This document shows positions 1-8,468 of a stretch of 64,000 bases of DNA, piece by piece. Origin of the DNA: Mycobacterium gastri (GTDB taxonomy: Bacteria; Actinomycetota; Actinomycetes; Mycobacteriales; Mycobacteriaceae); NCBI RefSeq assembly GCF_002102175.1, contig NZ_LQOX01000147.1:1-64000 (forward strand), in the 5' to 3' direction. Position 1 is the stretch's first letter. Every line of letters starts with the position of its first letter. The notes under the pieces were generated by a model. It was not told the DNA's origin, did no database searches, and was given only the letters and a program-made list of their open reading frames with translations. The translations under genes were made by a program, and so were the position numbers.

Positions 1-413
1 TCTTGCCCGGTCAAAGCAGCGGCGAACCCACCCGGCGGACCCCGCCCCGCCGAGACCACAAGTTGGGCCAGCAAACCTGTGACGACGACCATCGCCGCCG
101 CGAAGCCAACCGCGGCTATGGCCGTGGACGGCAAGTTGGGCACCACGACCTCCGTGAACGCTTCGTGGTGGTGTGCGCTCGAGGAGCCGTTGTTCAGGTG
201 CGGGTGGTCAATGTCGATCGCGGACTCAGCGCCCAGCGATGAAACCAAAGCGTGCGGTGGGTGAAATGGCGGGGATACGTGCCTAAGGATGTCGACGTGC
301 GCCGCGAGCACGAGCATCCCCGCCACAGCCACCACGGTGACGAGGGATCGCGGCCCTAGCCGACTGCATCCAGCGAGGCGCCGGACTTCCGCCCAGATCC
401 TCCGATACCCCAT
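1..413 (-). CDS. LpqS-family copper-associated exported/membrane protein, 3' end cut by window edge
   Basis: Reading the minus strand from an ATG at 413 gives 137 codons without a stop before the window edge. The product has a basic N-terminus, a hydrophobic segment (about residues 25-38), a His-rich stretch (several HxxH/HP pairs, DIDHPH, a later HHH), a second hydrophobic segment and ends in LTGQD, where the window stops. LpqS proteins end in TGQDLLTRFCLARR, so only about ten residues are missing. LpqS (Rv0847 in Mtb) belongs to the RicR copper-inducible regulon; its biochemical role is unknown. The start is chosen because the ATG directly follows a copper-box palindrome (413-427), exactly as in the paralogue at 14792. 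No ribosome binding site is visible, so a leaderless mRNA is likely. Assignment to the family rests on the His pattern and C-terminal signature. Confidence 0.75.
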   Translation of the reverse strand, partial: MGYRRIWAEVRRLAGCSRLGPRSLVTVVAVAGMLVLAAHVDILRHVSPPFHPPHALVSSLGAESAIDIDHPHLNNGSSSAHHHEAFTEVVVPNLPSTAIAAVGFAAAMVVVTGLLAQLVVSAGRGPPGGFAAALTGQ

Positions 414-427
414 ACCCGTTAACGGTA
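413..427 (-). promoter_or_regulatory. CsoR/RicR-type copper box with embedded -10
   Basis: On the minus strand the site reads TACCGTTAACGGGTA, one base off the TACCC-N5-GGGTA palindrome of mycobacterial RicR/CsoR operators, and runs directly into the ATG at 413. Its first six bases, TACCGT, fit the TANNNT -10 consensus, and TTGGAA lies 18 bp upstream (451-446 minus) as a possible -35. The arrangement predicts a leaderless transcript blocked by repressor binding. The inner CCGTTAACGG is also a perfect 10-bp palindrome. Confidence 0.6.
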
Positions 428-724
428 CCGCAGCGCCGATCGCTTTTCCAACGGCAAGGACAGGTTTGTTCCGGCGACGCCCCGCCACTCAACCCGGCTC
501 CCGGCTGCACGGCGCGCGCCCAGCTGGTGCGCCCGCAAAACCAAGGTGACTGCCGATGCCACGATGGATCGCAGATAGCAGAGTATGCGTGTCGGCGGCA
601 GGTTGTTGAGGGAGCAGATCGGGGCCAACGAGAACACGCCTCAGGCGCGTTGACATGCTCGCATCACCGATCACATCAACCTCGACTGTCCCAGCTTGGC
701 TCCTCCGTGTAAGAAGACATAGAT
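428..724. other. Intergenic, no convincing gene
   Basis: This holds the likely -35 region of the minus-strand LpqS-family gene and the upstream region of the PLP enzyme at 725. TTGACA occurs at about 648 upstream of that gene. Open frames here have no recognisable protein features. Confidence 0.4.
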
Positions 725-1975
725 ATGAGCGCGCGCTATCTCGGATTTCTCCGTTGTCCCCGGTGCGGGGAGGTAGCACCAGAAGACCGAGCACCGTTCG
801 GCTGTCCCCGTTGCGCCCGCGGCGATGTGGGTGTGAATCTCACCCCCGCATACGCGCTGACAGCTGGCTGTTTGCCGTCCGAGGCGTCTCAGCCAGGAAT
901 CTTCGAATTCCGCGATCTGCTGCCTTTGGCGCCCGAGAATGCTCCGGTGACCCTGGGAGAAGGTCAGACGCCCGTAATTCCGTTGAATCGGCTGGGACCT
1001 CGGCTTGGGCTGCACAGACTCATGCTCAAAGACGAAGCCCGCAATCCTACATGGTCATTCAAGGACAGGCTGGCGGCGGCGGCTGTCACAAAGGCAGCGG
1101 CGGCTGGAGCTTCAACTGTCATCGTCTCCTCAACGGGAAACCACGGCGCGGCCGTGGCCGCCTACGCAGCCGTGGCCGGCCTTAGCTGCGTGGTACTTAC
1201 CGTGTCGTCGGTGCCGCGGGAGATAAGCACCCTGATGCAAGCTTATGGCGCCTGCGTCGTGGCGTACGAGAATGGCCCGGACCGGTGGTCGGTGCTGCGG
1301 CAAGCGGTCGAGGCGTTCGGCTGGACGCCGATATCCGGGGTTGTGACCCCCCCGATCGGTTCTAACCCGTTTGGTGTGGAGGGATACAAGACGATCGCCT
1401 ATGAGCTATGGCGCCAACTTGGGGAAGCGCCCGACGTTGTCGTCGTCCCAACAGCCTACGGTGACGGGCTGGCCGGTATCCGCCGGGGATTTTCTGACCT
1501 CGTCGAGCTCGGTCTGAGCACCCGCATGCCCAGGTTGGTCGCGGTCGACCCGTTTGGCGCCTATGCCCGCGGGCTGCAATCCCCACCGGGAAAACAGCCG
1601 ACCGTTCCCACTCGGCCCTCGACTGCATTCTCGGTCGCTACGCGGGTCGCGACCTATCAGGGACTGGACGCAATCCGGGCCACCGACGGCACGGCGGTTG
1701 CCGAACCAAGCAATGACGCGATTGTTCGCATGCAACTCGAATTAGCGGCGAGCGAAGGACTTTACGCAGAAGGCGCGTCCGTGTTGGCGGTACTCGCCGC
1801 TGCGCAGCTGGCCGCGCGGAGCTGGATCGATGCTGATGAGCGCGTCGTGCTGGTGTCGACGTCGACCGGGTTGAAGGATCCCGGCCCGGCGGCCAGCCAC
1901 CTGCCCGATTTGCCGGTCCTCGAACCCACCCTGAAAGCCCTCGAAGGCGCGCTGCCGGCGGGCATGTGCCAATGA
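725..1975 (+). CDS. Threonine-synthase-like PLP-dependent enzyme
   Basis: A 416-residue fold-type II PLP enzyme resembling threonine synthase. An N-terminal zinc-ribbon-like pair CPRC (residues 11-14) and CPRC (27-30) precedes the catalytic core. The PLP Schiff-base lysine is predicted at K113 in SFKDR, and the phosphate-binding loop SSTGNHG is at about 135-141. The N-terminal ribbon is typical of an actinobacterial threonine-synthase-like group whose members need not make threonine; cysteate synthase is one example of altered chemistry. Its neighbours are not amino-acid genes but a glycosyltransferase-like gene, a GMC oxidoreductase and an aminocyclitol-type aminotransferase, so a role in a specialised pathway is more likely than housekeeping threonine synthesis (inference). 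It converges with the gene at 2035-3330. ATG start; no strong ribosome site. Confidence 0.8.
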   Translation: MSARYLGFLRCPRCGEVAPEDRAPFGCPRCARGDVGVNLTPAYALTAGCLPSEASQPGIFEFRDLLPLAPENAPVTLGEGQTPVIPLNRLGPRLGLHRLMLKDEARNPTWSFKDRLAAAAVTKAAAAGASTVIVSSTGNHGAAVAAYAAVAGLSCVVLTVSSVPREISTLMQAYGACVVAYENGPDRWSVLRQAVEAFGWTPISGVVTPPIGSNPFGVEGYKTIAYELWRQLGEAPDVVVVPTAYGDGLAGIRRGFSDLVELGLSTRMPRLVAVDPFGAYARGLQSPPGKQPTVPTRPSTAFSVATRVATYQGLDAIRATDGTAVAEPSNDAIVRMQLELAASEGLYAEGASVLAVLAAAQLAARSWIDADERVVLVSTSTGLKDPGPAASHLPDLPVLEPTLKALEGALPAGMCQ

Positions 1976-2034
1976 CAATGCGGACCCGAATCCGGGATCA
2001 CCCCCGGGCCTGGCGGGCGTGCCCGCTATCTGTC

Positions 2035-3330
2035 TCAGCTGCTCCTTGCTCGGCATCCGGGCGTGCTGATTTCCTGCACCTCCCGAATCCGGTCCAGCAA
2101 GCCTGAGACGCACTTGACCCGGACCGTGGTATCCGTCGCGTGCCCGCCCAAGCTGATCAACGTCGATCCAGCCGAAAGCCCTAGCGCTTCAAGGCAATCC
2201 GTGATTACTTCGGCATCCGGCGGGAAGTAACGCAGCGTAGCAGACAGCACACCGGTCAGCTCTTCGGACAACGCCTTGATCTGATGCGTGCGCATGCGAG
2301 AGATCGGTTGGGCGACGCCGGACACGGTCGGTTCGGCTAGGCGCACCGGGTCCACCCGCGAGGATCGGAAGCGGCACACCCGCCATTGCGCGACCGACGG
2401 CACACCCGCGGACAGGTAGGCGGCCAAGGCGCGCCGCGCACTGATTCGGATCGCGCGACGATACAGATCCATCAGGACATTGTCGTCGTCGGGCCGAAAG
2501 TCCCAAATGCCCACCAGCCGCGCCGAACCCAGGGCATGCACCCCGCGCAGCACACCGGTGATCTCGTTGTATGGGACGAACCCGCCGGCCTCGGCCAGCG
2601 CGGAGACGCGCACCATCAGGTTGCCGCTCAGCGCGATCGACTCCGCGTAGCGCGCAAACTGCTCGGTGTGTTCCGGATCGGCGGCGGTGGCCCTCTGGCG
2701 GCGTATGAACCTGGCGGCAAGCAGCGCGCGCAGCGCGTCGGCGGCGAAGAACACCGGCAGCATCGGGGCGGGCGCCCACCGGCTGTCGAACAGCACCGGG
2801 CCGGCCGCCAGGTCGGCCCGCACCGGTCCGGTCACCGCCTGGCGCAGCTCCTCGAGGACTCCCGCCGGAATCGCCACCAGGTCATCGTCGGCGACGACAA
2901 AACCGGTGCTTGCCGGATCCAGCCGCTGCACCCGAATCACCGCGTCCAACATCAGCTGGCGAAGCTCCCCAACTCCCATCCGGCTCGGCATCACCACCTC
3001 GGCGATCCCGAAGCGCACCGCCGCCGAACCCGCCCGGGAGATGGCCGCACGCGCCCGCATCATGGTGTCGTCCGCGGGCCTGCTGGCCGGCCGGTTAACC
3101 AAGAACACCACCGAGATCGGCACCGAACACCGCTGCCGGGCCAGTTCGGCGATGGTGTCATCGAGCACGGCCCCGCTCTGCCCACCGAATCCGACCGTGG
3201 GAATCAGCACCGGCACCGCGGGGCCCGCCGGAAGCTGGCCGGCCAACTGCTCGACGACGTGGTCGAACAACCGCCGATGGTCGGGACCGGCCTCCTCGCC
3301 GGCAGGCCGGCCGGTCAGATACCCGGTCAT
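2035..3330 (-). CDS. GT-A-like glycosyltransferase-family protein of unknown specificity
   Basis: A 431-residue soluble protein without signal peptide or membrane segments. The N-terminal half looks like a nucleotide-sugar (GT-A) fold: an opening strand with VPVLIPTVGFGG, a long helix, and a DDD triad in FVVADDDLV at about residues 168-170 of the kind that holds metal and sugar nucleotide. The C-terminal third matches no family I recognise. Its ATG overlaps the stop of the upstream dimethylformamidase-like gene by 4 bp (3327-3330), so the two are translationally coupled and likely share the promoter carrying the copper box at 5371. Function is inferred only from the DDD motif and fold pattern; a nucleotidyl- or other sugar-modifying enzyme is possible. 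Confidence 0.55.
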   Translation of the reverse strand: MTGYLTGRPAGEEAGPDHRRLFDHVVEQLAGQLPAGPAVPVLIPTVGFGGQSGAVLDDTIAELARQRCSVPISVVFLVNRPASRPADDTMMRARAAISRAGSAAVRFGIAEVVMPSRMGVGELRQLMLDAVIRVQRLDPASTGFVVADDDLVAIPAGVLEELRQAVTGPVRADLAAGPVLFDSRWAPAPMLPVFFAADALRALLAARFIRRQRATAADPEHTEQFARYAESIALSGNLMVRVSALAEAGGFVPYNEITGVLRGVHALGSARLVGIWDFRPDDDNVLMDLYRRAIRISARRALAAYLSAGVPSVAQWRVCRFRSSRVDPVRLAEPTVSGVAQPISRMRTHQIKALSEELTGVLSATLRYFPPDAEVITDCLEALGLSAGSTLISLGGHATDTTVRVKCVSGLLDRIREVQEISTPGCRARSS

Positions 3331-5270
3331 GGCGCTTTCTCCTCGGTCTCCTGCACGAAGGGCGCGGCGATGCGAGCCAACTGATCCGCACGCACCAGCA
3401 CCTTCCGGAGAGTGTCGGCACCCATCGGCTTGCGCAGCCCATCACGAACGGGATCCCATCGCGGATCACCAAACGGGCGGTTACCCACGCCCACCTCGGC
3501 AGTCGGCGATAGCGCGGGCACCGCGGCGATTACCAGGTCCCGGAGCCCGCACAACACGTCGACCTGGGCGGCCTGCCGCCGCGACAGCACCGGCACGGAC
3601 GTCCAACCGAACAGACGTTCCTCCTCGTCCTCGACCAACACCGTGACGGTCAGCGACCCCGGCTCGTCGGGTACGGTCGTCGCGCAAGACAATCCACCCT
3701 CAACCGGTTCAGCGGGCCGATCCCCGGCCGATATCGTCCACCAGAACCGGGTGCCATCGCGGACCGGCCGGTCCAATGCCACATGAAACGTCACCGGATG
3801 CCCGGCCACGGCCAGACAACGGCCATGCCGAGCCGGAAACGGTCCCAACACCCGCACCCCCCGGTTGACCAGCCGGCGCAGCACGTTACGCGTCACTCCA
3901 GCCACCACCGAATTGCCCTGCTCGAGAACCCTGGGCCAGTCGGTGGTCCCGCAGGTGAAAACCGTCCCGATAGCGCTGTAGGCGCCCAGCACAGCATTGG
4001 CTTCCGCTCCCGCCGGGCGATCCTGCCAGCCCTCCCCCAGCTGCGCGACGCCAAGCACCGCCAGGTCCAGCGGGGTGCCGTCGGTGCCGGCGGCCCGCAG
4101 CTGGCCGTCCGGCCCCCGGTCGAGGGTCGCCCCGTCGCACTCGTAGCCGACCAACCGTTCTTCGGCGCCGAACGTGTCCCCGGTGCGTAGACCCAAACCC
4201 TCGTACACCCAGTGCCCGCCGTGCTGCACCGTGTAGCCGACGGGGTCTCGCGGGCCGTCCCACCAGCCGCCGCCGCGGCGATAGCTGACGCCGGTCATGG
4301 CGTTCTCCGGCGCGCTGCGCCACCACTGCCCGCCCTTCGGATGGCTGACCGGCGGGTGCACACAGGTCATATCACCGTTGTCGGCCAGGTCGATACGCCA
4401 CCAGCTGGTGTTGCCGCTGAAGAAGGCGACGTTGCCGCCCGCCGCGACGAACTGTTGGACGGCTTGACGCATCCGCGGGCTCCAGTACTCGTCGTGGCCG
4501 ACACTGAGCAAGAGCCGGTAGCCAGACAACAGATCGGGGTCGCGATGCAGGTCGAGGTCGGTGCAGAAATCGACCGCGACACCCTCCCGCTCCAGCCAGC
4601 GGAGCATCGGCAGATCCCAGTGCGCGAACCCTTCGCGCGGGGTGCTCTCGTCGTAGACGTCGATCGCCTCGGGAAACGAGAGTTGACCACCGGTGCCACC
4701 GCCGGGACGACGGGTGGTCAGCACCGTGGCGGTTGCCGTGGGCACGAACGACGCCGTGTGGTACATGCTGCCGCCGCCCGATGCGTTGTAGGCGTGGTAG
4801 GTGGCCCAGGACAGCTTGTACAGAATCCGTGGCCCATCGCCGGCCTGTCGCCGGACCACGAACAGTGTCCGGCCCGACCGCGCGTCGATAGCGGGTGCCG
4901 CATCCGGCGAGTCGATCACGGCGGCGGCGGTGATCACCGCGAGATACACACCGCCCGGCCAGCTGTCGGGGATGTCGAATTCCTCCGGCGGCCAGCCCCA
5001 GTCCTGATCCGGCAGCCCCGGCGACAGGTCGTATCCGTGGCACGGTGGACTTGTGCCGAGGTGGACGGTTTGCAAGCCGACCCGGAAGAACGCCACTCGG
5101 TAATGGGATTCGGCGGTCGACACGTGCAGCACCAGCCGTCCGCCCGGGCGGACCGTCGGCTCGCGCGGGTACACCTGCGCAGCTACCTCGCGTTGCGGTC
5201 CGGTTCGTGCCGATCGCGGTCCTGCCGACCCACCATTGGAGGCTCCTGGCACCGCGAATCCTTTGTCCAT
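3327..5270 (-). CDS. N,N-dimethylformamidase beta-subunit-like protein
   Basis: A 647-residue protein resembling the large (beta) subunit family of N,N-dimethylformamidase. It has an N-terminal beta-rich domain (about 30-140), then a long glutaminase/GATase-like alpha/beta core with the segments LLSVGHDEYWS, VAFFSGNTSWWR and GHWVYEGLGL, and a C-terminal beta domain. Characterised members hydrolyse a small amide with mononuclear iron, but most relatives have no known substrate. No small (alpha) subunit gene is present nearby, and no signal peptide is seen. The ATG at 5270 lies about 100 nt from the copper-type palindrome at 5371-5385 and is the first gene of a two-gene operon with the glycosyltransferase-like gene. 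An amide-forming or amide-cleaving step on an amino sugar would fit the context, but that is inference. Confidence 0.65.
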   Translation of the reverse strand: MDKGFAVPGASNGGSAGPRSARTGPQREVAAQVYPREPTVRPGGRLVLHVSTAESHYRVAFFRVGLQTVHLGTSPPCHGYDLSPGLPDQDWGWPPEEFDIPDSWPGGVYLAVITAAAVIDSPDAAPAIDARSGRTLFVVRRQAGDGPRILYKLSWATYHAYNASGGGSMYHTASFVPTATATVLTTRRPGGGTGGQLSFPEAIDVYDESTPREGFAHWDLPMLRWLEREGVAVDFCTDLDLHRDPDLLSGYRLLLSVGHDEYWSPRMRQAVQQFVAAGGNVAFFSGNTSWWRIDLADNGDMTCVHPPVSHPKGGQWWRSAPENAMTGVSYRRGGGWWDGPRDPVGYTVQHGGHWVYEGLGLRTGDTFGAEERLVGYECDGATLDRGPDGQLRAAGTDGTPLDLAVLGVAQLGEGWQDRPAGAEANAVLGAYSAIGTVFTCGTTDWPRVLEQGNSVVAGVTRNVLRRLVNRGVRVLGPFPARHGRCLAVAGHPVTFHVALDRPVRDGTRFWWTISAGDRPAEPVEGGLSCATTVPDEPGSLTVTVLVEDEEERLFGWTSVPVLSRRQAAQVDVLCGLRDLVIAAVPALSPTAEVGVGNRPFGDPRWDPVRDGLRKPMGADTLRKVLVRADQLARIAAPFVQETEEKAP

Positions 5271-5370
5271 GCAAACCCCCGAGTTTGCCGTCCGCTACCT
5301 AAGCGGGCGGCGGATCACGCGAGCTGTCCGGTGATACAACGAGAACCGGTCCCGTCAGATATCAAATCTA

Positions 5371-5385
5371 TACCCACGCGGGGTA
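5371..5385. promoter_or_regulatory. Perfect CsoR/RicR-type copper box in divergent promoter
   Basis: TACCCACGCGGGGTA is an exact TACCC-N5-GGGTA palindrome, extended one base on each side (ATACCC..GGGTAT). It lies 100 nt from the start of the minus-strand dimethylformamidase-like gene and 55 nt from the ATG of the plus-strand GMC oxidoreductase. On the minus strand TATAGAT immediately follows the box as a plausible -10. The motif is that of copper-sensing CsoR-family repressors (RicR regulon). The repressor gene itself is not in this window. Confidence 0.65.
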
Positions 5386-5440
5386 TACGCTAAACCTTGG
5401 CTAAGCCGGCAGTTCGGGTGCCGAGACAGAGTAGTAGGAC

Positions 5441-6805
5441 ATGAGCGAAACCGCCGACGTGGTAGTGGTGGGAGCCGGGCTGAGCGGTTTGGAATGCGCG
5501 AGTGCAATCGTGGCGGCGGGGGTTGGCGACGTTCTCGTCGTCGAGACCGGCGGCGCACGCACCGGCACGACGGCCCCGACCCCGCTGGCATGGGTCAGCA
5601 CCGCGCCACCGCATTATGTGCGCACAAGCCGCGAACGGCTGGTCGGCGGGCGATCGCTGGACTGGCACGGGGTGGTGCTGCGGCTCGAGGAGTGGGCGCT
5701 GGCCGACCCGGCCTGGCCCGCACCGGCCCGGTCGGCGCTGTCGAGTCTCTACGAGCAGGTCGAGGGCGAATTGGCGGATTGGGCGGGCGGCACGCTGAGC
5801 CGCGATCGCCAGATCCACGGCTTGGGGCGCGTGTTGCCTGCGGGTCAGGCGGTGCCGCAGGCGGTGCGCCCAGACGGCGACGGCGGCTGGCGCGCCTACA
5901 CACCGCTGGACCGTTGTACCAGCTGGATGGCCTCCGGCGAGCGCGGGGGCCAGCCCAGGGTCCGCACCGGGTGCCAGGCGCTGACCTTGGTGACCCGGGC
6001 GGGCAGAGTCAGCGGGGTTCGGGTGCAAGATCGCGGCACCGGCGACACTGAGACGATCACCACCACCACCCTGGTGCTCGCCGCGGGAACCCTGGACAAC
6101 ACCAGGCTGGTGGCGCAGCTGGCGGGAGCCGACCGGCCACCGGCCTTCACCGGCGTGAACGACCACTTGGTGCAGGGCTTTGTGGTTCGGCTGCCGCCCG
6201 CCGCGCTTGGCTGGCCGCAGCCGGCGGACGCGTTTGAGTACCTGGCTTGCGGCAACATCCGGTCCAACCTGTTCGCGCGCACCCGGGCGGTGCCGGAGAA
6301 CACCCAAGAGGTGCTCCTGGATGTGTGGGCAATGGGCGAGCAGTTACGTTCGGAGCACAATGCTGTCTCGTTCCCCGACCCGGGACGGGTTCCCTGGTAC
6401 GGCCTGGTCACACCAGGGCTGAGCGAACCCGACCGCGCGGTGCTGGCCGGGCAGCGACGTGAGCTGACCAAGCTGTGGACACGCCTTGCCGGACGTCAGG
6501 CCACAGCCTTGCGTCTCCCGGACTTCCTGGACACGCCATTCGCCTTCGATCGGGCACTGGCCCGGGTCATGAGTGAACCGCTCGCGGTGCCGGTCGGCTA
6601 CTGCTGGCCGCTGGGGACCGTCGAGCACGAATCAGGCACGCTGCCGCTGGGCGGGGCGCACGTCGGCGAGACCGGTGAACTGAGCGCCGCCGCCGGCGGA
6701 TATGTCGTCGGGCCCGCGACGTTTCCCCGCTCGGGCGCCGCGAACCCGTCACTGACGACCCTGGCGCTGGCCCGCTGGACGGCAGCCAGGGTACTGACGG
6801 GCTGA
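5441..6805 (+). CDS. GMC-family FAD-dependent oxidoreductase
   Basis: A 454-residue flavoprotein. A Rossmann ADP-binding motif GAGLSG sits at residues 10-15, followed by the acidic ribose-binding end VVET. The segment GGRSLDWHGVVLRLE corresponds to the GMC signature loop, and the C-terminal PRSGAANPSLTTLALA stretch is the conserved GMC C-terminal FAD/active-site region. GMC enzymes oxidise alcohols; some in aminoglycoside clusters (NeoQ/BtrQ type) oxidise a sugar hydroxyl before transamination. Being next to an inosose-type aminotransferase makes such an oxidation-transamination pair plausible (inference). It is shorter than many GMC oxidases (500-600 residues). It is transcribed divergently from the dimethylformamidase-like gene across the copper box and converges on the aminotransferase. 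ATG at 5441, weak ribosome site. Confidence 0.75.
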   Translation: MSETADVVVVGAGLSGLECASAIVAAGVGDVLVVETGGARTGTTAPTPLAWVSTAPPHYVRTSRERLVGGRSLDWHGVVLRLEEWALADPAWPAPARSALSSLYEQVEGELADWAGGTLSRDRQIHGLGRVLPAGQAVPQAVRPDGDGGWRAYTPLDRCTSWMASGERGGQPRVRTGCQALTLVTRAGRVSGVRVQDRGTGDTETITTTTLVLAAGTLDNTRLVAQLAGADRPPAFTGVNDHLVQGFVVRLPPAALGWPQPADAFEYLACGNIRSNLFARTRAVPENTQEVLLDVWAMGEQLRSEHNAVSFPDPGRVPWYGLVTPGLSEPDRAVLAGQRRELTKLWTRLAGRQATALRLPDFLDTPFAFDRALARVMSEPLAVPVGYCWPLGTVEHESGTLPLGGAHVGETGELSAAAGGYVVGPATFPRSGAANPSLTTLALARWTAARVLTG

Positions 6806-6820
6806 ATCGCCGCAGCAGCG

Positions 6821-8083
6821 TCACAGTGCGCCTGCGTGCCTGGCGACCTTATGGAACGCGGCTACGACAACCTCCAGCCCCGTCGGAGTGCTCAGCAGCA
6901 CCCGGTGCGGCAGCAGCATCAGGTTGTCGTAGAGGTGCTCGGCGTCTGGAAAGCGGGTGCCGGCCGGCGGCCGCAGCCGTTCGCGCAGCCAGCGGTAGCG
7001 CGGTTTCGTCTCCGGGCAGTACAACCGGTTCTGGTGTAACGGACGGTCGGCGCGATACACCCGCACACCCAATTCGGCGGCCACCGCCGCGCACACGCGA
7101 TCGGTGGGCGCACCGGCGAACGCGTCGGGATCTCGCCGCACACCGTAGGCGAACACGCTGGGCAGATCGAGTTGCGCCGGCCGCGCCAGCGGCCGCAAGC
7201 CCGGCACCCGGGCGAGTTCGGCGTCCAACAGCTCACCGGCTTGGGCGCGCTGATGCAGCTGCGCCGGCAGCCGCTCCAGCTGGTCGAGCAACAGCGCTGC
7301 CGATAGCTCGGGCAGGCAGTGGTTGGTCCCCATCACCTCGCATGCCTCGGTGAGGTAGGGATAGCCGATCGCCGGATCCGCCTGCGGGTAGCGACGCGAG
7401 TCCGCCCGCAACTGCTGCAACCGGTCGTACAGGTGCGCGTCCGACGTGCAAACCGCACCGCCTTCCCCGCAGGTCAGCACTTTGCCCTGTTGCATGCTGA
7501 ATGCGCCGACGGTGCCCAGTGAGCCCGCCGCCCGGCCGTTCCAGCGGGCGCCGTGTGCTTGCGCGCAGTCCTCGATCACAGCCAGGCCGTGCCTCTTGGC
7601 GATGGCGCCGACGGCATCCATGTCGGCCATCCGAGAATGCAGGTGCACGACGACCAGTGCCTTGGTGCGCTCGGTGATCGCCTCGGCCACCGCTGCCGGG
7701 CTGACACAGCCGGTGCCCGGGTCCACGTCGGCGAAGACCGGCACCGCGTTGACGTTGAGCACCGCGGTGGCAGTGGCGACCCAGGTGAAGACGGGAACCA
7801 CCACTTCGTCTCCGGCGCCCACCCCAACCGCCTCCAACGCGATGACAAGGCTGCTGGAACCGTGGTCGGTGCTCACGCAATACGGGACCCCGAGGAACTC
7901 GGCGAAGCGCCGGGCGAACCGGCGCTCATAGGGCTCGACGCCGGTCCAGCCGCCGGTCAGCGTCCATCGGCCACTGGTCAGGGCCGCGGTGACGCGTTCG
8001 ATCGTGGCCTGGTCGCACTGCGGCCACTCGGGCCAGCCGCCCGACCACAGCGGGAGACCCCCGTGCAACGCCAACTCTGCCAT
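6821..8083 (-). CDS. DegT/DnrJ-type aminotransferase, scyllo-inosose (aminocyclitol) subfamily
   Basis: A 420-residue PLP-dependent sugar aminotransferase. The PLP lysine is predicted at K201 (SMQQGKVLTCGEGG) and the ring-nitrogen aspartate at D172 (EDCAQAHGA). The whole pattern matches L-glutamine:(2-deoxy-)scyllo-inosose aminotransferases such as StsC, NeoB and BtrS: WPxWPQ near the N-terminus, SGRW, NAVPVFADVDP, VVVHLHSxMADMDA, LRADSRR, MGTNHCLPE and NRLYCPET near the C-terminus. These enzymes add an amino group to a cyclitol ketone. No scyllo-inosose synthase is seen in the window, so the keto substrate would come from inositol oxidation or from the adjacent GMC enzyme. Subfamily assignment is from remembered sequences and is fairly sure; the substrate is inference. 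Confidence 0.8.
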   Translation of the reverse strand: MAELALHGGLPLWSGGWPEWPQCDQATIERVTAALTSGRWTLTGGWTGVEPYERRFARRFAEFLGVPYCVSTDHGSSSLVIALEAVGVGAGDEVVVPVFTWVATATAVLNVNAVPVFADVDPGTGCVSPAAVAEAITERTKALVVVHLHSRMADMDAVGAIAKRHGLAVIEDCAQAHGARWNGRAAGSLGTVGAFSMQQGKVLTCGEGGAVCTSDAHLYDRLQQLRADSRRYPQADPAIGYPYLTEACEVMGTNHCLPELSAALLLDQLERLPAQLHQRAQAGELLDAELARVPGLRPLARPAQLDLPSVFAYGVRRDPDAFAGAPTDRVCAAVAAELGVRVYRADRPLHQNRLYCPETKPRYRWLRERLRPPAGTRFPDAEHLYDNLMLLPHRVLLSTPTGLEVVVAAFHKVARHAGAL

Positions 8084-8468
8084 GACACCTCCAGGCCGTG
8101 CTTCGAGACGATCACCTTACGTGGCATGGCATCCAGGCCAGCCGAAATGGGCGGCGAGCCCGGCCGGCGTCCGGGTGAGGCGGGCTAGTAGCGGCATCGC
8201 ATAACGTCGTGCTGCCATGGCGTAGATCCCTCACGGCTGGCATGCGATCTGGCGGCTACCGACGAGCCACTTGCGCCGTTTCCGTGGCTGGCCGGATACC
8301 GGAACCGTCTCTCAACCAAGCCGCAGGGAATCGCCGCGGCCGCCGAACCCGTCCAAGGTCGGCTTCTCCCCGGACGACGCCACTGCCGCTTAGCGTTGTG
8401 GACGGGATCGGAGGCGCCGGGGCCGTACGCGCAAGTTTGCCGAGCTGAATCGCGGGTATCCCCGGGTC
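8084..8468. other. Intergenic, no gene recognised
   Basis: This separates the aminotransferase (minus) and the Gly/His-rich peptide (plus), so it must contain two divergent promoters. Just before the peptide gene TATCCC (8457-8462) lies 7 nt before its ATG and could be a -10 of a leaderless mRNA. No full TACCC-N5-GGGTA palindrome is present. Confidence 0.35.

Noticed and set aside
655..1185. 176-codon plus frame overlapping the PLP enzyme
   Set aside because: Out of frame with the clear threonine-synthase-like gene and Arg/Ser-rich, a shadow.
8457..8468. TATCCCCGGGTC before the Gly/His-rich gene as a fourth copper box
   Set aside because: Does not match TACCC-N5-GGGTA in spacing or arms; kept only as a possible -10.
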